From assembly GCF_004798865.1 (NCBI RefSeq), contig NW_025335268.1:54429922-54493921 (forward strand): DNA of 64,000 nucleotides, written 5' to 3'. Source of the stretch: Varanus komodoensis (lineage: Eukaryota > Chordata > Lepidosauria > Squamata > Varanidae). Below, in pieces: positions 49,073-60,384 of this stretch; position 1 is the first letter of the stretch, and each line of letters begins with the position of its first letter. The translations under genes were made by a program, and so were the position numbers. The notes under the pieces were generated by a model, which worked only from the letters and a program-made list of their open reading frames with translations, did no database searches and was not told the DNA's origin.

Positions 49073-50775
49073 CATACCATTTTTTAAAAATGGTATCTTG
49101 GTATGTGTGTTTCTACTGCTAGATGTCCAACAGAGACTAGCTAAAGAAAATCTGAACATTAAATTAAACTTCTAAGAAAAACGCTGCATGATGCATATCG
49201 TAGGTGCTCTTTTTAAAAGACATTTTAAAAGATAATTTAATTATTCACAAACTATAATCCTATGTTAATATATCACACAGAAATGTATTTTATCTGCCGA
49301 AATAGTGAAATGTTAATTATAATTACCAAGATTAGGTATCATGAAAGGGGTATCATTACCTAGTCTTATATAAGCTTTCTCATTCATTGATATGAGTAGA
49401 AAGGAAGTATTTTAATGTTGCCATTCTCATGCTTGAATAATTTGAATAACAAGAAGGGTAACAATTTCAGATTCAATGGGTGTAGGAATACAGTCTAGTA
49501 TAAACCACTTTCCTGCTTTCAGAAACTATTATCATAGTCAAAAGAGGTTGAAACACACAAAGAGTCAGAAAGACTACAAAGTTCTCTTTTGAAATCAGGA
49601 GCTCCAACTTATGTGGAACAATGTTTAGAACAGAGTGGAACAGAGATTGCAATTATCACTGACTAGTTCATGGGAAGCTCATATTCATTATGAATTATGA
49701 ACTTTTTCCCAATGAGTAATTAAACCAATGATGCATTCAAATTTATATAGTAACATTAAATAAGGTTCCAGATACATTAGCTTGGTATGGCTTGGTTCTG
49801 TCAGCAGTTTCTATTACAAGAAAAATATACAATGAAGTAGTGTTGAAGCCTTTAAACACTTAAATATATTAGGATAACCCGGATGCTGGTAAATGTTTTG
49901 TCATCAGCTGCATCTTGACTAAAAACCCGACTCAAAAGACCAGGAATGCTCATGGCAACATGCTCTAAATTAGGTCATCGGTCACCTCACAGAGCCACAC
50001 ATTGGCCCCAGTCCAGATAGAACGATTATTCACATGCAAAAGCTATGTGCATGAGTGGGAATGTACAGCTCTTCTCGTATTGCAAGATGAATGCAGTCAA
50101 GTGCAACACCAACCAGATGAGCAGTGCTGTTTGGATGGGAACGGCCATCCCGAGGCACGGCTGCACCCCACATGGGGGGCTGCTTCTGTAGGTGAATCTT
50201 TCTTGCTGGCTACTATTGTGTGACCATGCTTATTGCATGCACATTTCATGCTAACTGGATAGAATACCCACTCCCTTTTACTGGTATGGCTGGAGGTAAA
50301 GGATTATTTAACTCAACTGACTTGACAAAGTAATTTATATAGCTACCCTTTACAGAAATCTGTCTTTTCATGGCAGATAATGATATGCATCAGATATAGA
50401 AACTGTATTATTTATGTTAATTTTATACTATGGTACTTGTACAATTGTTCAGCTAAGGCACAATTCTATGCAAGTTTAGACAGAAAAAAGGCATACAACT
50501 CCCAATATTACTTGCTGGGGCATGCTGGGAATTGTAGGCCACTTTTCTTTCTAAAATTTCATAGATTGTACCCTTCTGTACCAATATAGGACCATTTAGC
50601 ATTGTTTAAGTTAATATTTCATCTGACATAATGCTCTGTGGTGAAACCAACATAGATGTTCTTTATGATATTCATTTTAACTAGCATTTCACATACTGTT
50701 CTACACATGTCTAGTTGTGCTGATCAACCTTGTTTTTAAAATCTGTGTGAATAAAAAGTGATACATACATTTCTC
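49073..50775 (+). other. COL10A1: COL10A1 3' untranslated region
   Basis: AT-rich sequence between the stop codon and the poly(A) signal at 50750, about 1.7 kb, longer than I recall for human (about 1 kb). Part may be repeat-derived: 50497-50542 is an imperfect palindrome of the 'CAACTCCCA...TGGGAATTGTAGG' type seen in dispersed sauropsid MITEs, and 49900-50230 is less AT-rich than its surroundings. An ATTAAA near 49159 could give a short alternative end. Confidence 0.65.
50750..50755 (+). terminator. COL10A1: COL10A1 poly(A) signal
   Basis: AATAAA followed by AAGTGATAC and then T-rich sequence. It is the first canonical hexamer I noted after the stop codon. Cleavage would fall near 50765-50775. 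COL10A1 transcription then stops about 1.5 kb before antisense NT5DC1 exon 6. Confidence 0.7.
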
Positions 50776-52289
50776 TTTGCCTCTTATACTTAATTCCTTT
50801 TATCTTATTTCTTGGAATTTTTGTGTGGGGAAGTTATTGCTATTTTCCTGTATGACAAAGCTAGCAAGGATGCCTACATGAGACACAGAAAAAATATATA
50901 TTGCACTGCTGAATTCCTTCTGTTGAAACAACAGCCAGTCGTGACTTTAATGGGCTAGTTAAAAAGCCATTCTGAAAGCAAAATAAAATCACTCTCAAAA
51001 GGGACAATAGTACTGCAAGGATAATCTTAACATCAAGGATACTACTTCTTCACCTCCACATGGGCTACATTCTTTAAACCCACTGTCTTGAAAATACTAG
51101 AAGGAAGGAGGGAGGGAGACCCATCTGTACAAGCAGATTTATGCACAGAAATGCAAATATGATTCCACATCTATACCATGTGAGGCTTCAGTGCCAAAGT
51201 CTTGGTATTTTTATTTGCATTTTGACTTCATACTGTAAACACTCTGGGGAATTTCTGAAGGGCAAGGCAAATACATCTATAATAAACAGAAATAGCCTAG
51301 AGTGGAGATGTTCCCTCTCCCTGAGTGGAAAGGCCTGGGATAGCTGTTGTAAATTACAACTGCCACGGCCATCAGCATTCTTCTGGCACATTGTTCATAC
51401 ACACTGACTCGTAACACCTACATTTTATGACAGGATGAGGTGTCACTATGAGCATCCTCACTTCCATGTAGGTTGGGAATCCTTCGTTATTTTGAAGAGC
51501 GTTCTTGGGCACGCCTCTTTCAACCCACATGTGGGCATTGCAGAAATAGGCTTTCACCCCTTTAGTTGCCTTGTTCTTTGTGGCAACCTGCACTGCCATG
51601 CGGTCGGCTCAACCCTGGATGGAGTTCAGGCTAGAAACACAGAACTCCTATCCTGCACTATATAAAATGAGGGCAGGAAATGTGCATTTACAAGAAAGAA
51701 AAGGAATAGAGAGGAACGGATATATTCAACTTTCCTGCAAATCAGTTTTCCTTGCAGCTTCCCCATCCCATCTCCTCCTTTCTTAGACTGCCTCTGAACT
51801 CAGTTTCTCAGTCAAGTGAAAAGCAGCAGCAGGGAATGCTTAAGAGGCCCTAAGGTATCTGCTTCCCTTTTGCAAATGCCCCTCCTGACACTTTAGATAG
51901 ATACAGGACTGGGATTCCCAAGTTTGCACCAAACATAATTTTTTTTTCATATTAAACCAAGCTGCATTTCACCTAAAAAGTCCAGCTCTTTTTTTTTTTC
52001 ATTTGCATTGCAATCTATACAATGCAATAAGTCTGTCTTGAGTTCAAAGGGAAACAAGCATAAGATTGCAGGCTCAATCACACATCAAGAACTCAAACAA
52101 CTGCATCTCCTGTAGAAGCAGCAGTTAACTACAACACATTATGAAACGAGTGCAACAATTACAGTTCAGGTAACATAACCATATTTTAAGATCAGAAAGT
52201 GCTTCTCAAAAGTTCGAACTCCCTCCAGTCATAAAGAATCTGCTGTGGTATAAAACACCAGCTTTAAAAATGACAAAGTATTCACTCAC
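50776..52289. other. Gap between COL10A1 3' end and NT5DC1 exon 6
   Basis: About 1.5 kb of NT5DC1 intron 6 with no feature recognised. Confidence 0.7.
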
Positions 52290-52371
52290 CTTTAAAAGCA
52301 GATGTTTTATAATTATACTGTATGGCAGCAACCATATCCTTCCAGAAATCATACTTTTGTCTAGGACTGTG
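52290..52371 (-). CDS. NT5DC1: NT5DC1 coding exon 6 (residues 149-175)
   Basis: This 82-bp exon was found by searching for the expected WKDIVAAIQHNYK peptide. Acceptor TTTTTATTTTATAG at 52372 precedes CAC; the exon encodes HSPRQKYDFWKDMVAAIQYN then YKTSAFK and ends AAAG|GTGAGT in phase 1. Human reads LNNGQKTFDFWKDIVAAIQHNYKMSAFK, so the first four residues differ and the rest is conserved. The final G would begin a Glu codon, as in human. COL10A1 ends about 1.5 kb further on in antisense orientation, so this exon bounds the intron that hosts it. Confidence 0.92.
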
Positions 52372-52769
52372 CTATAAAATAAAAAGAACTCTGTGAGCAT
52401 CTTTAATCTTAAGTGACTTCGAATGTTAAAAGAACAAAAATTCTGCATTTTACAAGTGGGATCTGCAGCAAAATGTTGCTGCATGGAATGCTCCCGTTCG
52501 AGATGCCAGCCAGCCAGCCAGCCATGCTCTCTTCCAGGAAACTCCACTGCATTCCTCCCTATCCACCCCCCCCATGTGAGTCAGATGGCATTTCTTATGC
52601 TGTGTCATCACTGAGATGTTTTCGAATGTTTCCCTCTCACCCTTAAAGCTTTATTGCATTTCTGCAAACCTTGGGCTTCTTCCAGGCCTGCAGATACCTC
52701 TTGTATAGGGATGGCACCATTCTACATAAGTGCATTTGAGAATGAGTTCTCTATTGATATATATGATAG

Positions 52770-52978
52770 AATCGGTGTTGTGTGGTGGTTAGAGTTGGGC
52801 TGGGGACCTGGGAAAGCAGAGTTCTAGTCTCTATTCACTCATGAAGCACGCTGGGTGACCTTGGGGCCAGTTATTCATGCTCAGCCTAACCTTCTTTACA
52901 GGTCTGCTGTTATGAGAATAAAATGGAGCTATGCACACTGCCTTGGTTACCTTGCAAGAGGAAAAAAAGTGGTATAGG
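52770..52978 (+). repeat. tRNA-derived SINE followed by (GT)n
   Basis: GAATCGGTGTTGTGTGGTGG head, GAGTTCTAGTCTC B-box remnant, GGGTGACCTTGGGGCCAG body, and a CTTGCAAGAGGAAAAAAAGT tail. A GT microsatellite follows directly (52978-52994). Located in NT5DC1 intron 5. Confidence 0.82.
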
Positions 52979-52994
52979 TGTGTGTGTGTGTGTT
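52978..52994 (+). repeat. (GT)n microsatellite
   Basis: About eight GT units directly after a SINE tail, running into TTGTTGTGG. Confidence 0.9.
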
Positions 52995-53945
52995 GTTGTG
53001 GTAGGAGTAGTATTAGTACTATTGAACAGCTGTGGCTGGGTCCAGCCGAGAGGCACTATGAGGCGGAATGAACTGTTAGGCTTCAGACCGCAGGAGCTGT
53101 GTTCCATATTTGAACGCTTTAAAAAATTGCTTCAAAGAAAGAACTAGGGAATAAGAAAGGGATGTTCTGACCTGGCACCTGCTATGCTGATTTTCTATTT
53201 AAGGGGGCTTGTAATGTAAGGCAGTGGCAAAAATGCAGTTTTCCTTCAGCAGTCTGAAATGGCATCGTCTATTCTCCTCTCCACTTGTGTGTAGACCAGG
53301 CTTGAGAAAAGGACACAAAGAAAGGAAACGGAGTGGAAAGGGATTCAGGCAGGCAGGATTCATGCCTAAGACACAGACCCAAGCAGGGGCCCAAAAACTA
53401 GAGCACCCCAACTTTTCCCGCTGGGCCCTGCGGGCAGAGGCTTGGCCTCTCTTTCTTTACTGCTGCATCCTGCTCTAATGGATGGTGAGCAGGAGGAAGC
53501 AAGAAGATGCAGGGAGAAGCACCTGCAGTTGCCCCTGCCCTGGCTCACCCCTTTCTGCCTATCAAGCCAAGCACTCAGCAATGATGGAAAGGAGGCGGAG
53601 CAGCAGGAGCAGCTGGTGACGACGGCGGTAAGAAGGCAGGTCCACTAAGGGAAGGGGCCTGGGAAGAGTGTCCGGCCCAAAAGCCAGAGTCAGCACAGCA
53701 GACAGGCATGCGAGTTCAGCTGAGGCATTAACCAGCACGGACACACAATGCCGCCTTTCCCGTATTCGTTTTCAGCCGACCTTGAAGCAAAAGAATATAA
53801 TTGATCCTGAGACACTGAAATGTACAGATCTTTCTGCATCACTGATTTTGGTTTTTGCAGCTCTTTGTTGCTATATATTTATAAAGTATTTCACTGCAAA
53901 ATCTGCAACTAAAATGACAGGCTGATTTTTTTACAGAACGGATTA

Positions 53946-54189
53946 TTTTATTTTTATTTTATTTATTTTTTCGATTTATATCCTGCCTTTCTCCTACAAA
54001 GGGTTCAAGGCAGCTTGCATCTCCTCCTCCATCTTATCCCCACAACAACAACCCTGTGAGGTAGGTTGGGCTGAGAGTCTGTGACTGGCCCAAAGTCACC
54101 CAGTTGGCTCCATGGCTGAGCGGGGACTAGAACCCTGGTCGTCTGAGTCCCAGTCCCATGCTCTTCACCACTACGCCACACTGGCTCTC
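53946..54189 (-). repeat. tRNA-derived SINE with LINE-like tail
   Basis: Reversed, essentially complete copy: TTTATTTATTTTTTCGATTT tail, ATCCTGCCTTTCTCC, GACTGGCCCAAAGTCACCCAG and the CACACTGGCTCT head. NT5DC1 intron 5. Confidence 0.87.
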
Positions 54190-54559
54190 TGTAATCAATT
54201 AATCACCAGCATCACTGGGTCACACAAGTGCTTCAGCTTTTGCTTTTCATTTAAACTAATCAGTTAGCAATGGAGTTGTTCCAATAAATGCACTTGTGAT
54301 GTGCCTACGAGTATTATCAAAGCTTTGCTTATACAGTATAGACCTACGGAGGTGGTGAAATCTGCGTGCCTGTCTAAAGAAATACGAAAGCTCTTTTAAA
54401 CACAGAGGTGGGATTACAAAGTTGGAAGCCTTCCCTCAACAGACACAACCACTTCCATTTGCCCCAGACACCAGGAACCAGGCCAAACTCAGGCAGGAAA
54501 AAGTGTATGGGCCTCAGTAACTGAACCTTCCTGCTGTACAACCTTGGTATTCAACTTCA

Positions 54560-55225
54560 CCCTGGCTGAGCATCTAGCAAGTACCCCATGCCAGCAGGGG
54601 GCTCCCATAAAAGGGACCCCTGAATTGCCTCCTCTTCCCACTGCAACCTGTTTGCCATCGTCATCTTGCTCTGGCCCACGTGACAATGGTGGCAAGAAGG
54701 AAGGAACAGCAGCAAATGCGTCTGCCAGTCTGTTCCCTGGCTGTCTGCCTGGCAAGTGAACAGCAGAGCGCATCGGTGCCGGAGCGGAAGAGCAGCAGCT
54801 GGTAAGAGGGCAGATTAGCTGAGAGAAGGAGGGCCCAGGCCATCTGGAGCCAGCACGGCTTCCACTCCTTGGACTTGCTTTTCCCTCCTAAGTGTTCCAG
54901 GTTATTTACACCAGAGCAGTGAGGGAGGGTTATTTAGTTAGTGTGTGCCCCTCCACAGAGGAAGAAGCGGCGAGCACAGCATACAGAGGAGATGCCGGGC
55001 CTCTGCTGGAGGACCGCTCTTCCGATGGAGCTCCTGGGGACAGCCTCCAAGGTCTGCCGAGCCAGAACTGGCAACAACACCGCTCTTCAGTGCTGGTGCC
55101 TTGTTCCCTGGCCCTTGCCCTCAGATTCCTGCCTGACTCTGCTTCTGGACTGTGTCAGACCAATAAACATGCCTCAATCCCGATCCGGACTAACCCCCCA
55201 CCTGCCTGCCAGCCTGCCCCTTTAC
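54560..55225 (+). mobile_element. GC-rich dispersed repeat, possibly LTR-derived
   Basis: GC-rich block ending with CCAATAAACATGCCTCAATC (AATAAA at 55162), directly abutting an L2-like tail. Phrases such as GAGCAGCAGCTGGTAAGAGG resemble GAGCAGCTGGTGACGACGG at about 53606, so a second partial copy may lie at 53490-53760. Family not identified. NT5DC1 intron 5. Confidence 0.35.
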
Positions 55226-55447
55226 TGGCGAAGACCTTTTTATTCAAACATTATTTTAATTGTTAATATTATTTATTTATTTTATTCTTTGGCCAGGGTG
55301 ACTTAATTTATACTGTTAAATTATATTGTTTTATATTATGTTATTTATTTATCATTGTGAGCTGCCCCAAGGCTTCGGTGAATGGGGCGGCATAGAAGTT
55401 CCCTACATACATACATACATACATACATACATACATACATACATAAA
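55225..55447 (+). repeat. L2-like LINE 3' tail followed by (ACAT)n
   Basis: CTGGCGAAGACCTTTTTATTC, AATTGTTAATATTATTTATT, GTGAGCTGCCCCAAGGCTTC and GGGGCGGCATAGAAG closely match the 58130 element. Its tail is a TACATACA microsatellite (about 10 units to 55447) instead of AAAT. Confidence 0.88.
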
Positions 55448-56505
55448 ACTGGACCAAAGCCCTGGAGCTTGACTCTTTGCCTGTGCTGCCCTGCTGCTGT
55501 TTGGACTGCCCTTAACTTCTTAATGGCGTCTTGGGCTGCCCTTAAGTCTGTTTCAGTCCAAGGAAGACCACAAATCACATAAAGCAGTTTTCTTTTTCCC
55601 CTCTGCAAAGCTTTCAAAGCGAGTCTATGAGTAGATTTATATGTGGCCTGTCAACTATGGAAGATGTTGATGCAGGAAACAGGGAGAAAGACAGTATGAA
55701 AAGGCCGGTTCAAGTGACTCGTGCAGTCTGCAGAGGGCATGGGGCAGAGTAGGAGGGGAATGGGCCTGTGTAAACCCCGTTCGACAGGCACGATATATGT
55801 AACTAAGTCTCATTTCCTCATTTATATCTGAAGAAGCTGCAGCGTGGGTAGTGTACCAGCCTCAGGAAAGATGTGCACTTGTACACAAGAGTTCACTCGA
55901 TACCCTAGGATTCAAGCTAATTCGCACAATTTTGAAACAAGAATCTGAGCCCTGCAGTATGTTGCCACTCACATCTACCTAGATTCAAGCAAGATGTGAT
56001 ATTAGATACAGCTTTGAATTTCATCTGCTTGCTTTTTTTTTTCCTTCCAAAACATGCCATGGGAGGGCGGAAGGATAGTGATCATTATCAGGACTGTAGC
56101 AGACAGTTTCCATATTCTTACCAGAAACAATGGAGGAAAGCGGTTATGTTCCCCTTTCCGAAATCTGCAGTCTTGATAATTATCACCCCTACAACCACCA
56201 TACGCATTTTAAAGAAACACATATTTAAATGCAAATACATACTTAACATCGTGTCAAATATCCTATGGTGGCCTTAGGCCACCATTTGGACATCTTCTTT
56301 GCACTTATATACGTTTTTCAACAGTTATTCACCTTATGATTACCCCTGCACAACATCTTTATTGCCTTTCAAAAAATATATAAAGTTCCTCCAAACATAA
56401 AATTCAATTTGCAGCATATAATGCAGGAGCAGGGTAAGGATCAAATGAAACAGCAACACAGCAAAAATCGTAAGAATGTTCTTTAATTGGATTGTAAAGA
56501 CTTAC

Positions 56506-56585
56506 CTTGTTTAAACCATCCACAATCCGTGCACAAAGAAGTGCCCCTGGTAGATCAAAATAATTGTCATAGGCATAAAATTTGG
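56506..56585 (-). CDS. NT5DC1: NT5DC1 coding exon 5 (residues 122-148)
   Basis: Acceptor CTTTGCAG is followed by CC, which completes Ala122 from exon 4's last G. The exon then encodes KFYAYDNYFDLPGALLCARI then VDGLNK, ending AAG|GTAAGT in phase 0. Human has KYYFYDNYFDLPGALLCARVVDYLTK. The YDNYFDLPGALLCAR block is one of the most conserved parts of the family. Human has Gly at the split codon where this sequence gives Ala (GCC), a substitution visible directly from the exon 4/5 junction. Confidence 0.95.
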
Positions 56586-56924
56586 CTGCAAAGAACAAAA
56601 GAATTGGAACACTGCATTAGATATTGTTGGGAAACTACACCTTTCATCATTTTTCAGGAAAATATGAACATTAGAACTCCTTACTGAACCTTTGGAAAGA
56701 TTTTTTTCTCTAAAAAACTGGTGCCCAGAGCTCTGTAAGATTGTGGGTCTGTTTTACTTTTTGCCCATTTTTGCTCCTGCACCTTTAACAGCAAATTAAC
56801 CTGCAGACACTCACATGTCACACAGTCTGCATCATGGAAGCAATCCAGAGCTAGAACAAACCCTACTGAAGGAAGGCACACCATCCCTCTAAATCACTTT
56901 CCTGATTGCTGAACTCTATTTAGC

Positions 56925-57160
56925 ATCAAGAAGTCTCTCCTAATGTTTAACCAAAATCTACACTCGTGTAACTCAAGGCCATTAGGTCTAGTCCTGCTCT
57001 CTGGGAGTCTCAGTCCTCTTCTCTGTGGCAACTTTTCAGCCATAGGCAGTGAATTATCATGCCCCCTCATTCTCCTTTTCTCCACATCCATTCCCCTCTC
57101 CCCTCAATTGCTCATCATAGGACTTGTTTTCCATAATCAACCTGTTCCATTAGGAACCTA
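56925..57160 (-). repeat. CR1-type LINE 3' UTR fragment
   Basis: The plus strand shows the antisense CR1 3' region: CAAAATCTACACTCGTGTAA, CTCAAGGCCATTAGGTCTAG, ATCATGCCCCCTCATTCTCC, TTTTCTCC and GCTCATCATAGGACTTG. This order matches CR1 of birds and reptiles. NT5DC1 intron 4, same strand as NT5DC1. Confidence 0.85.
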
Positions 57161-57197
57161 TTTTATTTTCAAATCAACAGCTTTGTCTGTTGATTTA

Positions 57198-57420
57198 GAA
57201 AGCCAGTGTAGTACTTCAACTAAAATATCCAAGCTAGATTGGGAAGATCCAGGTTCAAATCTCTGCTTAGGCATGAAGCTCACTGCCCCCCACCCCCCAA
57301 AACAGTTAGTCTAATCATCATCATCACTGGATTGTTAGAAGAATAAAAGAGCAGAATGGACTATGTAATCAATAGTATATCATGAGATTCTCGGGGGAGA
57401 GGCAGGATAAAAAAATATGG
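57198..57420 (+). repeat. tRNA-derived SINE, diverged
   Basis: AGCCAGTGTAGTACTTCAAC head, GGTTCAAATCTC B-box-like motif, and a GGCAGGATAAAAAAATATGG tail. The middle is heavily mutated. NT5DC1 intron 4. Confidence 0.6.
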
Positions 57421-58129
57421 TAAACTTTCAGTAGATCAAGCTATTGCTCAAGATAGATGAGCAGTTCAGTCCCCCTTCCCCCATTTTTTATAAGTGTTTC
57501 CACTTCAGGCATACTTAAACCCCAGAGTGCCTTAGACTGTGTATTAATCAAGCTCCCGATTTAAGTAGCCTTTAAGTAGCTTAGGTACTTGGGAATACAC
57601 TCTGCACCTCACATGTGAAGTAAGTAATCCAGGATGCACTGAAAATTAATGCAGTTCCTAATTTCAGCCTTGTAGCTAGTGTGTAAATAACATAAAACGA
57701 CTGAGATGCAGTCTTAAACTCCTCTTTGGAGAGGGAAATGTAAACATCATGTTTAGAGTCTAATCCCTTCATGAGTAAAAACCAAACTAGACATCAGGTT
57801 CAACACTTCTTCCAAATTTTTCTTGTCTCCCCACTGAAAGCAACTACTGTGGGCTGATCTGGATGAGGGGGGCAGTTTCTTTCCCCCAGAATACTTTTGT
57901 CTCAATCACTCCCCACCCCACCAGTGCAGATCACTTTCCCTCTCAAGTATAAGGAAGGTGCGCGCCTCCAAGTTCAGCTGGCTCCTCACTCAGGCCTTCT
58001 CTCAACAAGCGAAGCTTGTGGGAAGAGCCAGGTGAGAGGCATGACACTGGGGGCAAAGGCAGCAGCACTGCTCTACCATGCTTTAATCCAAAGAGAATAA
58101 TTGGATTATTATTGAGATAATAATAATAA

Positions 58130-58484
58130 TAATAAACCATGAGATCAGCGGGAGAGGCCCTTCTCCGGGAACCCTCCATGAAAGAAATTAGGAGGGTAGG
58201 TACTCGGAGGAGGGCTTTCTCTGCGGTGGCGCCCAATCTATGGAATGTGCTCCACAGAGAGGTCCGCCTGGCGCCATCGTTATTTGTTTTTTGGCGCCAG
58301 GCGAAGACCTTTTAAGCGTCATTTTAATTGTTAATATTATTTGCTTATTTTATCTGGCCAGGGCAACTTATTTTATATTGTTATTTCTTGTATTTTAATT
58401 TATGTTGTGAGCTGCCCTGAGGCTTCGGCGAATGGGGCGGCATAGAAATGTTTTAATAAATAAATAAATAAATAAATAAATAAA
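58130..58484 (+). repeat. L2-like LINE 3' end with (AAAT)n tail
   Basis: Open frame at its start reads EALLREPSMKEIRRVGTRRR, AFSAVAPNLWNVLHREVRLA and PSLFVFWRQAKTF then stop: the L2-type ORF2 C-terminus. The 3' UTR follows with GTGAGCTGCCCTGAGGCTTC, GGCGGCATAGAAATG and a pure AAAT tail at 58449-58484. It lies in NT5DC1 intron 4, ~60 bp downstream (in gene sense) of exon 4. Confidence 0.9.
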
Positions 58485-58546
58485 ATAATGCCAAAGAAAT
58501 CTGATCATGTCTAAATGGGCCCTAAGACTGTTGAGAAACCAAATAC

Positions 58547-58653
58547 CTGAACGAGAAACCATTCCACTTAATGTCTTGAAGTGCCTCCATTCCCTCCTTC
58601 CATATGTCTCCAGAATTTCTTCAGGGGTCATCTGTTTTGTACCATGACTTGCC
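58547..58653 (-). CDS. NT5DC1: NT5DC1 coding exon 4 (residues 86-121 plus split codon)
   Basis: Acceptor CCGACAG then G completes Arg86. The exon encodes ASHGTKQMTPEEILETYGRR then EWRHFKTLSGMVSRS, and ends at donor CAG|GTATTT in phase 1. It corresponds to human RASHGTKMMTPEVLAEAYGKKEWKHFLSDTGMACRSG. The 107 bp match the expected phases. An L2-like LINE 3' end with an (AAAT)n tail sits just downstream in intron 4 (58130-58484), about 60 bp from the donor. Confidence 0.95.
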
Positions 58654-59304
58654 CTGTCGGACACATGCATGTGCCGAGAAATAAAGGCACGGATGTTACT
58701 CAAAATTCAGAACTTTGCATCATTTCCCCTCCTCCAATGACAATATCGTACTTCTACACAACACCTATCAAGATATAACCATCACCCGATAATAGTTCTG
58801 TATGTCTTCAAGAGCAAACACTCCTAAAAAGTTTTGTGATTCAGATTTGCTATTACTAAATCACAGTCGAGTCTCTGAATTCCACACAACCTGGCTCAGT
58901 CAGGCAGACCTATGTAACCACTGCTTTGTTAGTTTTCTCTGAAAAGATCTGATTCGTCACTCTGTACCAAAGTAATTTTGCTCACTTGAAGGATCTCACT
59001 TGTCGGCCATGCCATGCCTGCAACATTCCAGTGTGCGCCCATGCTTTCAATCCCTGAGCTTACCGGGATGAATGGCAAGGTGTGAAGAGCCACTTGAACA
59101 TGACAAGAACTCTCCGTAAGATTAAGGCCAGGCAAATAATGAATAAAAATCTTTTTCAGATTTTGCCCCTCAGCCTTTTGGAATTCCAACTTTGTGTATA
59201 ATGGCACATTAAATGCCAAGGAAAGATTCCAGACTTTACAACCCTCTAATCCGAATAAGTTTAGGATGCAAGTAGAGGATTTGCATTACTAGAAGTAAAT
59301 CTCA

Positions 59305-59368
59305 TTTAGAATGATTATGATCAGGTTATCAATGATTATGTTTAGAATGATTATGATCAGGTTATCAA
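59305..59368 (+). repeat. 28-bp repeat with 36-bp period
   Basis: The segment beginning TTTAGAATGATTATGATCAG is repeated exactly after 36 bp (59305-59332 and 59341-59368). NT5DC1 intron 3. Confidence 0.95.
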
Positions 59369-59506
59369 GGAGCTGGTCTGAATATCTGCATATTCCGAGT
59401 ACAGAATGCAGTGACTATGCCTGTGGTCTGAAAGCAGAAATTGTCAGATAATTTACAAGTTCTAGGGACTGAAGTGTAAAATCTTTATGAAAAAATGAAG
59501 TGTTAC

Positions 59507-59578
59507 CTCAAAACAGTTCCATCCTCAGCAAGCTTAAGGAAGTTTCCGTCTTCCATATCTAGCACCAAGCCTTTACAG
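59507..59578 (-). CDS. NT5DC1: NT5DC1 coding exon 3 (residues 62-86)
   Basis: This short 72-bp exon was found by looking for the expected peptide. An ACACACAG acceptor is followed by codons for CKGLVLDMEDGNFLKLAEDG and TVL, ending AG|GTAACA. Human reads CKGLALDLEDGNFLKLANNGTVLR. It enters in phase 2, completing Cys62, and leaves in phase 2, with Arg86 completed by exon 4. The acceptor lies behind a short GTGTGT-like stretch rather than a strong polypyrimidine tract, but phase, length and homology all support it. Confidence 0.93.
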
Positions 59579-60348
59579 CTGTGTGTATTTGGTTTCACCG
59601 GTGGACAGTGGCAGGAGAAAAGAGATGTATATAATGAAGAACATTGTATTCAAAATATACACAAGTGATACATAGGATGGGACCATCTATAATCTTAAGT
59701 ACAGTTAGGTTGGCTTTATGATCCCTGGACAGTTTTCTGACCTCGATGCTGTGAATCAGAGCTCCAGCTCTCTTTACCTCATAGCAGGCAGGGAAAGAAC
59801 TGTGACAGATGCTCTCTGAGGTAGGAAAGCGACCTTGGAGAGGGAGGAAAGAGTCATTCCAGTGGTGAAGGGGAGAAGACTGTAGAAGCCAGGATATAAG
59901 CTATTTTGAGGTCTCTCCAGTTGCCTCCCCATGTCTCCAAAATGCTCCAGTAGATAGGCAGAAAAGCCCACTTAGTGAAATATGCAGAGCAAGAGGATGG
60001 GAAGGTGAGGATCACCTCCACTGCTTGTCCCACTCTGCACAGGATCATCCTAAGTGATCCAAATTCAGGGGCTTATGGGGACTGCAATAGGACTATGCCC
60101 TCAGAGAAGCATAGATGCTCAAAGTATGGATGAATGCCTTGTGCATAAGGCTTGGCAGTTCAGGACAGCCTATATACCGAGGAAGCTGGAAGATCTATCA
60201 TCAGGCCAGCCATGAATCTCTGCCAACAAAGCTGAGAAACTGAGTATATCCTAAGACTTATGGCCAGGCCAGGTTCTAAAGAGGCTGCAGTGCTATGTAA
60301 TGCTGGATACAGAACAGGGTTTGCATGCTTTTCCTAGGCAAAAAACTA

Positions 60349-60384
60349 CTAGAGATAAAAATGCAGCTAGAGATAAAAATGCAG
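60349..60384 (+). repeat. 18-bp tandem duplication
   Basis: CTAGAGATAAAAATGCAG occurs twice back to back. NT5DC1 intron 2. Confidence 0.95.
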
